Assembly (NCBI GenBank): GCA_934754505.1
Contig: CAKVIE010000002.1
Span: 62,001 to 126,000 of the forward strand
DNA length: 64,000 bases
Reading direction: 5' to 3'
From: an uncultured Candidatus Melainabacteria bacterium
GTDB taxonomy: Bacteria > Cyanobacteriota > Vampirovibrionia > Gastranaerophilales > Gastranaerophilaceae
Below the pieces are notes generated by a model that was not told the DNA's origin, did no database searches, and saw only the letters and a list, made by a program, of their open reading frames with translations. Below, one piece after another: positions 58,641 through 64,000 of this stretch; positions within the stretch are counted from its first letter, which is position 1; each line of letters begins with the position of its first letter. The position numbers were made by a program, and so were the translations under genes.

Positions 58641-60425
58641 TTATGCACCGATTGACGGAACAGATGTTCTTGCTTTTATTTCGTTTTCAAGTTTTTCAAT
58701 AAATTCATCTGCCGCCAAAGTTCCTGCATTACCTTTTGCTCTTACACGAAGTGCAATTTGATTATTTTCGATTTCTTTATCTCCGACAACTGCAACATAC
58801 GGGATTTTCTTGTCTTGAAGTGCTTCTCTGATTTTGTATTGCATACTTTCGGAACGGTCGTCAAGTCTTGCTCTTATGCCTTTGTCACGAAGCTGTTTGT
58901 AAATTTTTTCCGCATAATCGTTGTGTCTTTCCGAAATAGGAACGATACAAACTTGTGTCGGAGCAAGCCATGTCGGGAATGCACCTGCATAGTGTTCAAT
59001 CAAAATACCGTGGAATCTTTCCATTGAACCAAATATTACTCTGTGGAGCATAACAGGTGTTTTAAGTTGTCCGTCTTTGTCTTGGTATTTAATTTCAAAT
59101 CTTTCGGGCAAGTTGAAATCGAGCTGAATTGTTGCACATTGCCATGTTCTGCCGATTGCATCTTTTACTTTAAAGTCAATTTTCGGTCCGTAGAATGCAC
59201 CATCACCTTCGTTAATGTCATATTTCATTCCACGTTTATCCATTGCTTCTTTCAAACCTGCTTCTGCAAGCTCCCAGTTTTCAAGCTTACCTACATAGCT
59301 TTCAGGTCTTGTTGAAAGTTCAACTTCAAAACTCATATTAAATATTTTCATCGTATCTGCAACAAAATCAATAATAGCATTGATTTCATCAACTAATTGT
59401 TCAGGAGTACAGAAAATGTGTGCATCATCTTGTGTAAAGCCTTGAACACGAGTCAATCCCGATAAAGCACCTGATTTTTCTTTTCTGTAAACTGTTCCGA
59501 GTTCTGCCATTCTCAAAGGCAATGAACGGTATGAATGTCTGTTTGCCTGATAAATCAAAATGTGGAACGGGCAGTTCATCGGTTTTACGATATATTGATC
59601 ATCATCTTCATTTTCTTTTTGGATAAAGAACATATTTTCTCTGTAATGGTCGATGTGTCCCGAAAGTTCCCATAATTTAGACTTTGCAATTTGAGGAGTA
59701 TTTACGATTACATAACCTCTTTTTCTGTGTTCCGTTCTCCAATAATTTTCGATTTCTTCACGAACAACAGCCAAATTCGGGTGCCAAAGAACCAAACCGC
59801 CGCCGATTTCTTCTCTTACAGAGAACAAATCTAATTGTGTGCCGAGCTTTCTGTGGTCACGTTTTTGAGCTTCTTCCATCATTTGAAGATATTCTGCCAA
59901 ATCTTCCTTATTCCAAAATGCAGTTGCATAAATTCTTTGAAGCATTTTGTTCTTTTCATCGCCTCTCCAATAAGCACCTGCAACCTTTAACAACTTAATC
60001 GCATTCCCTTTGATGTATGTTGTATTCGGAACATGAGGACCTGCACAAAGGTCATTGAACAAAACATTTCCGTCTTTATCTTTTGTCAAATATAAAGTCG
60101 GATTGTCGTTTCTGTGTTCTTCCAAAAGTTCAGCTTTATAAATTTCGCCTTGTGCCTTAAATTCATCAATTTGCTTTTGCACATCGGGGATTTCATATCT
60201 TTCGAAAACCAAATTTTGTTTAACAATATTTTTAATTTCAGCTTCAATTTTGCCCAAATCATCTTCCGTAAAAGCGTGTTCCGTATCAAAATCGTAATAG
60301 AAACCGTTATCAACGGCAGGACCTATTGCAAGTTTTGTTCCGGGGAACAATTTTTGTACGGCTTGAGCCATAATATGCGACGCTGAATGTCTTAAAATGT
60401 GTAAATTTTCTGTATTCTTTTCCAT
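58641..60425 (-). CDS. thrS: Threonyl-tRNA synthetase
   Basis: This 594-residue class II enzyme charges tRNA-Thr. It has a second-N-domain editing region (HILRHSASHIMAQAVQ with the H-x3-H motif, residues 9-25), the catalytic core with zinc ligands (MNCPFHILIYQ near 289 and later histidines), QDDAHIFCTPEQ, GDGAFYGPKID, and a C-terminal anticodon domain (about 495-590). The usual N-terminal TGS domain (about 60 residues) is missing; most bacterial ThrRS run to 635-645. The start has AAGGGATT upstream and a promoter region before it. Confidence 0.95.
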   Translation of the reverse strand: MEKNTENLHILRHSASHIMAQAVQKLFPGTKLAIGPAVDNGFYYDFDTEHAFTEDDLGKIEAEIKNIVKQNLVFERYEIPDVQKQIDEFKAQGEIYKAELLEEHRNDNPTLYLTKDKDGNVLFNDLCAGPHVPNTTYIKGNAIKLLKVAGAYWRGDEKNKMLQRIYATAFWNKEDLAEYLQMMEEAQKRDHRKLGTQLDLFSVREEIGGGLVLWHPNLAVVREEIENYWRTEHRKRGYVIVNTPQIAKSKLWELSGHIDHYRENMFFIQKENEDDDQYIVKPMNCPFHILIYQANRHSYRSLPLRMAELGTVYRKEKSGALSGLTRVQGFTQDDAHIFCTPEQLVDEINAIIDFVADTMKIFNMSFEVELSTRPESYVGKLENWELAEAGLKEAMDKRGMKYDINEGDGAFYGPKIDFKVKDAIGRTWQCATIQLDFNLPERFEIKYQDKDGQLKTPVMLHRVIFGSMERFHGILIEHYAGAFPTWLAPTQVCIVPISERHNDYAEKIYKQLRDKGIRARLDDRSESMQYKIREALQDKKIPYVAVVGDKEIENNQIALRVRAKGNAGTLAADEFIEKLENEIKARTSVPSIGA

Positions 60426-60524
60426 AATTAATCCCTTTTGGCAATTACATCTTATCTCGTACAGTTATAACACTCAAATAAATTTATTTCAATTTTTTTA
60501 TGTTGTTTTTACATACAACACCGC

Positions 60525-60564
60525 AAAAAATAAGCTCTCCGTCACAAAAACATGACAAAAGAGC
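60525..60564 (-). terminator. Intrinsic terminator of the PfpI-family gene
   Basis: On the minus strand GCTCTTTTGTCA and TGACGGAGAGC pair with a small mismatch, followed by TTATTTTTT. Confidence 0.65.
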
Positions 60565-60588
60565 CTATATAATTATATATATTTAAAA

Positions 60589-61260
60589 TTAATCTTCTTT
60601 TTCCCTCAATTTTTCAATAATTGCCTTTGTAAAATCTTCTGCTGACTGCGGGTTTTGAGCTGTTATAAAATTATCGTCCTCTATCACAAAAGATGTGAAC
60701 GGTTTTCCGCAGGAATATTTTGCTCCGAGTTCCTTCAATCTGCTTTCAAGTAAAAAAGGAACAACCTTTTCCATTTCCGAAAGTTTTTCTTCCTCGTTAG
60801 AAAATCCCGTCAAATCAATTCCCTCAACGACAGGGTGATTATCTTTTTTCCTTGCCGAAATCAACGCCGCAACTCCATGACAAATTGATGCAACAACCTT
60901 TTTCTCATAAACAAAAAGTCCTATCAATCTGGAAACATCAATATTTCCCGCTAAATCGACCATAGCAGCATGCCCGCCGGGGATTACAACCGCATCGAAA
61001 TCTTCATAAGCAAGCTCCGAAAGTTTTTCCGTGTCTTTCAAACTTTCCATATTTTTTTTATCCTCATCAGACAAATTTTCAGGAATACTTTTTTCATCAA
61101 CAGTTACCAAACCTCCGTCGGGAGAGGCAATCGTCGTTTTAAAACCCTCTTTTTTCATCTTATTAAACGGAATTGAAAATTCTTCAAACCAAATTCCCGT
61201 CTTATGTTTATCATCAAATTCACTCACATTCGACAAAACAAATAATATATTTTTCTCCAT
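60589..61260 (-). CDS. DJ-1/PfpI superfamily (Hsp31-like) protein
   Basis: This protein of about 223 residues matches class I glutamine-amidotransferase-like DJ-1 proteins: FVLSNVSEFDDKHKTGIWFEEFSIPF, VVIPGGHAAM, and the nucleophile elbow VASICHGVAAL (catalytic Cys). Members are holdase/glyoxalase III or deglycase enzymes. The Glu/His partners are in GIWFEE and the C-terminal half. AGGAGA precedes the ATG; 11 codons upstream are not used. It ends before the terminator near 60.55 kb. Confidence 0.85.
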   Translation of the reverse strand: MEKNILFVLSNVSEFDDKHKTGIWFEEFSIPFNKMKKEGFKTTIASPDGGLVTVDEKSIPENLSDEDKKNMESLKDTEKLSELAYEDFDAVVIPGGHAAMVDLAGNIDVSRLIGLFVYEKKVVASICHGVAALISARKKDNHPVVEGIDLTGFSNEEEKLSEMEKVVPFLLESRLKELGAKYSCGKPFTSFVIEDDNFITAQNPQSAEDFTKAIIEKLREKED

Positions 61261-61391
61261 TGAAAATCTCCTTTTTGTTAAATTTTTCCGCAAAATATTT
61301 ATTGTATTTTCTATCCGAATTCTTACGAAAAAATATCCCCAAAGGAGTAAATATTAAGAATAAAATTTTTCAAAATTTTACTTTCACGACG

Positions 61392-61427
61392 AAAAAAACG
61401 GCAGAAGCCTTTAAACTCCTGCCGTTT
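61392..61427 (-). terminator. Intrinsic terminator of the SASQAR-type gene
   Basis: AAACGGCAG and CTGCCGTTT form a perfect stem, with seven T's on the minus strand. Confidence 0.85.
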
Positions 61428-61449
61428 CTTAAATTTTATCCTTTCTGTA

Positions 61450-62484
61450 TTAACCGAATGTCTTGAATGATTTTTCTACGTTCTTATCAATTACCTTTTT
61501 AACTGAATCTAATTCTGTTTGGATTGCATTGTGTGAAGTTTCAAGTCTTTGTAATTGAAGTTCTAATTGTTTATCTTTGTGTTGGTAGTAATCCATTTTT
61601 GTATCGTATTCGTTAGTAATAGAAGCATCATCTGATTTATCAAGTTCATCTGTGATTAAAGCTACGCTTGAGTAGTTAACTTCTTCCCAAACTCTTTTAC
61701 CGTTGTCATCAAATTTGTTTTCCATCGGTTTTAACAAAGTCCATTCACCTGTTCTGAGTTGGCTTTCGAGGTATTCAGAGTTAAGACATCTGTCATCATA
61801 AATGCATGATTTGTTTTCGATTTCATCAGCTTCTTTTAATTTTGCTTCGTAGCTTTTTTCTGCATCTTTCAACATTTCAGGATCTTGATATTCTTCCATT
61901 TTTGAACCTGATGCAAATGAAAATCCCATTAAATTCCAGTAGTTGTTGAATTGTGTTGCATTCATGTTAGCAATGTTCTTTTGGAATGTTTCACTGTCAA
62001 CTATGTCACCGTTTTTGTTCATTACTGTGTCGTGTTGACCTAAAAATTTGTTAAAGTTTGAACCATCGATTTGTGTATATGTTTGGTTGCCTTCTTCATC
62101 AACTGTAGGAAATCTGAATGCTTTGCTTTTCTTTGCTTCTGCTAATTCTTCAACAGCTTCTTTTCTTAATGCTGTTGCACTCTTTTCATTCGGACGAACT
62201 TCTGTACCGTATCTATCAACTAATTGGTAGCCCAAACCTGCAGGGTATTCTGCTGTAATGTTTGTGTAAGTAAGTCTTTCTTGAGTGATTTGTGTACCGT
62301 CACCTGAAGAAACTGTGAAATTCAACATTCTATTGTTTACACCTTCAGTGTACTTCATAGATATATCTTGCATTTTTTTAGCAATTTCTGATCTCGCATT
62401 GTTGATTTGTTGAGCTTCATACTCGTTATCGTTTCTGCGAGCTGTTAATTGTAAATATCTTGCTTGTGATGCTGAAAGACCCAT
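61450..62484 (-). CDS. Lineage-type helical protein beginning SASQARYLQLTAR, probably secreted
   Basis: The 344-residue protein has no signal peptide. Residues 2-50 are SASQARYLQLTARRNDNEYEAQQINNAR in pattern, a helix resembling N-termini of flagellar hook/filament-type and type III-secreted proteins. Many proteins of Gastranaerophilales share this opening (from memory). Residues 90-240 are less conserved, with Cys near 220. The C-terminus, LQRLETSHNAIQTELDSVKKVIDKNVEKSFKTFG, is a charged helix also seen in such families. No flagellar genes are present. AGAAGG precedes the ATG. Confidence 0.6.
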   Translation of the reverse strand: MGLSASQARYLQLTARRNDNEYEAQQINNARSEIAKKMQDISMKYTEGVNNRMLNFTVSSGDGTQITQERLTYTNITAEYPAGLGYQLVDRYGTEVRPNEKSATALRKEAVEELAEAKKSKAFRFPTVDEEGNQTYTQIDGSNFNKFLGQHDTVMNKNGDIVDSETFQKNIANMNATQFNNYWNLMGFSFASGSKMEEYQDPEMLKDAEKSYEAKLKEADEIENKSCIYDDRCLNSEYLESQLRTGEWTLLKPMENKFDDNGKRVWEEVNYSSVALITDELDKSDDASITNEYDTKMDYYQHKDKQLELQLQRLETSHNAIQTELDSVKKVIDKNVEKSFKTFG

Positions 62485-62608
62485 CTTACTTACCTTCTTA
62501 CCTTACATTTATATAATCGGCACGAAAACCATGTAACTTTAATACTTTTAGTCTTTTTGTTACAAAATGTAAAGTTGAATTTTAAACAAACCGTTAATAA
62601 TTCTTAAT

Positions 62609-64000
62609 TTATTTGCCTGAAAATTTGCTGAAGAATTTTTGGATATTATTCATGTTATCTTTTAAGATTTGATGAATTTCTTCGGTTTTTTGTAAAATTT
62701 TATTACGTTTTTCATCGCTGTCAGCATATTCGACAACATTTTTCAAAACGGAAAGTGCTTTTTTATATTCTTCTTTATCGCAAAGGCAGTCGCAATAATC
62801 GAATGCAATTTCAACACTGATAGGATTTAATCTCATTGCAACGGAGTAATCTGCGATTGCATCGTTAATTTCGTTAATTTTTTGAGAACATTTTGCCGAA
62901 CGATATTTTGGATACCATGCCATTACATCGTGTTGCGAAGCTTCTCTATAATATTCTCTCGCATCTTTATATTTCTGATTATCATAAAGAATATCTGCAG
63001 CAAAAATATAATATTCGTTGTTTGCTGGTTCTAATGTTATTGCTTGTTTTACAAATTCTACCGCTTGGTCGTACAATTTATTCTCATAATAAATTTTTGC
63101 TTTCATAAAATATGCAGACGGAGTGTTCAAATCGTATTTCAAGGTAACTTCAATATTCTCGAGTGCTTCCGAAAAACGTTTTTGTTTAACATAAATTTCG
63201 GTTAATTTAATATATGCAAAAATGAAATGTTCATCTTTTTCGATTAATTCACGGCAAAGTCTTTCAGCTTCCGCATATTTTTCACTTTCAATATTATATT
63301 GAACGGCTTCGCTTTTGTACTCCATTGATTCGGGATTGTACCGCATTGCCGAATTTATTGTTTCAACAGCTTTTTCAAACCAGCCGAGTTTCGCAAAAAT
63401 CTGTGCTCTTATGTAAAGTGCATAATCGTTGTCAGGTTCGTTTTTCAAAACTTTTTTAATAATTTGTTCCGCACTGATAACGTCATTTTCATCAGTTGCA
63501 ATTCTCGCTTTCAAAACTAAAGCATTTGTATTATTCGGATTTATCTGAAGAATACTTTCAATTTTTTCTTTTGCTTTTGCAATTTGTTTTGTCTGATAGT
63601 AAACCAAAGCCAAAGTATAGCCGTAGAAAAGGTTGTTAGGGCTTAACTTAACCGCATTGTAAAAATTGCATTCAGCCTCTTTGAAAAATCCGTTTACTGA
63701 ATAAGCCATTGCTAAAGAGTAGTAATACAAAGGATTACGAGGGTTTAACCTGCATGCCTTGCTATAATTTTTAATTGCATCAGCGACCTTATCTTGAGCA
63801 ATACAAATTTCTCCCAAAAGATAATATGTTTTGTGACTTGTTCTCGCAATAGGGCTTAACATAATTGTTTTCGCAGCTTCGTCAAATTTTCCTTCTTCAT
63901 AAAGCAAATTTGCACAGCTGTAAACTATGTCATAATCGTTTTTGTCGTATTTAATTGATTTTTGATACAATTCTCTTGCCTTAACGGGTTCTCCGATTGC
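62609..64000 (-). CDS. TPR-repeat protein, 5' end outside window
   Basis: The frame is open to the window edge, so the start is beyond 64000. The visible 463 codons hold about 12 TPR units, for example YYSLAMAYSVNGFFKEAECN, LYIRAQIFAKLGWFEKAVET and YIKLTEIYVKQKRFSEALENI. The C-terminus (KILQKTEEIHQILKDNMNNIQKFFSKFSGK) is a coiled tail. No catalytic domain is seen. It is the third TPR protein in the window. The stop is at 62609, with no clear terminator behind it. Confidence 0.85.
   Translation of the reverse strand, partial: AIGEPVKARELYQKSIKYDKNDYDIVYSCANLLYEEGKFDEAAKTIMLSPIARTSHKTYYLLGEICIAQDKVADAIKNYSKACRLNPRNPLYYYSLAMAYSVNGFFKEAECNFYNAVKLSPNNLFYGYTLALVYYQTKQIAKAKEKIESILQINPNNTNALVLKARIATDENDVISAEQIIKKVLKNEPDNDYALYIRAQIFAKLGWFEKAVETINSAMRYNPESMEYKSEAVQYNIESEKYAEAERLCRELIEKDEHFIFAYIKLTEIYVKQKRFSEALENIEVTLKYDLNTPSAYFMKAKIYYENKLYDQAVEFVKQAITLEPANNEYYIFAADILYDNQKYKDAREYYREASQHDVMAWYPKYRSAKCSQKINEINDAIADYSVAMRLNPISVEIAFDYCDCLCDKEEYKKALSVLKNVVEYADSDEKRNKILQKTEEIHQILKDNMNNIQKFFSKFSGK

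Noticed and set aside
1..64000. CRISPR array, prophage or insertion sequence
   Set aside because: No regularly spaced direct repeats with unique spacers, no phage structural genes and no transposase or integrase were seen.

Overview
The window is AT-rich bacterial chromosome, densely packed with genes and lacking rRNA operons, CRISPR arrays and recognisable prophage or insertion sequences. The protein content fits a gut-type, fermentative relative of the Cyanobacteria (Vampirovibrionia/Melainabacteria, order Gastranaerophilales). The hints are a class III prepilin with the KKAFTLAEVLITL start, a protein opening with SASQARYLQLTAR, a DUF1822-like domain beside a sigma-like factor, many TPR proteins, and HydE, the [FeFe]-hydrogenase maturase. 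This placement rests on remembered family patterns, not on a search.

Layout. 1-5.4 kb: end of a LOG-family gene, a repeat-rich spacer, a helicase-nuclease and a glycosyltransferase. 5.4-6.4 kb: a candidate toxin gene followed by a separately promoted candidate immunity gene. 6.5-14.5 kb: housekeeping genes (asnS, a YitT-family protein, a ferredoxin missed by ordinary length cut-offs, deoB, an SDR, yraN with an apparent AUU start, dnaK). 14.5-16.1 kb: a second repeat-rich spacer holding two divergent XRE regulators around a 30-bp palindrome. 16.1-28.2 kb: a coiled-coil/EF-hand protein, an acyl-CoA ligase, an exonuclease, a prepilin, an M16 peptidase pair, a TPR protein and a thioesterase. 28.3-45.6 kb: tRNA-Lys, a CNNM transporter-like protein, a GH13 enzyme, hydE, an SGNH protein, rplU-rpmA with a structured leader, NrtR-like and lytic transglycosylase genes, a peptidase, an M48-LemA operon, fabI, a phosphohexomutase and pheA.

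45.7-54.5 kb holds the most unusual unit: three same-strand genes. The first encodes a 1516-aa protein with an N-terminal DUF1822-like part, an anti-sigma-type zinc motif, about 1000 acidic residues with tandem repeats, one membrane helix and a TonB-like C-terminus. The second encodes a sigma-like protein with a Pro/Gln-rich linker. The third encodes a zinc-ribbon/AAA/TPR ATPase. I read it as a candidate envelope-to-transcription signalling system. 54.5-64 kb: transglutaminase-like and HNH proteins, hpf, a secreted protein, thrS, a PfpI-family protein, a lineage-type secreted-like protein and a TPR protein running off the edge.

Three otherwise unrelated proteins (toxin candidate, GH13 enzyme, HNH protein) share a short, similarly placed N-terminal motif that may be a lineage-specific sorting signal. 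Several genes appear to have leaderless mRNAs, and two intergenic regions end in intrinsic terminators that no known gene explains, suggesting small RNAs.
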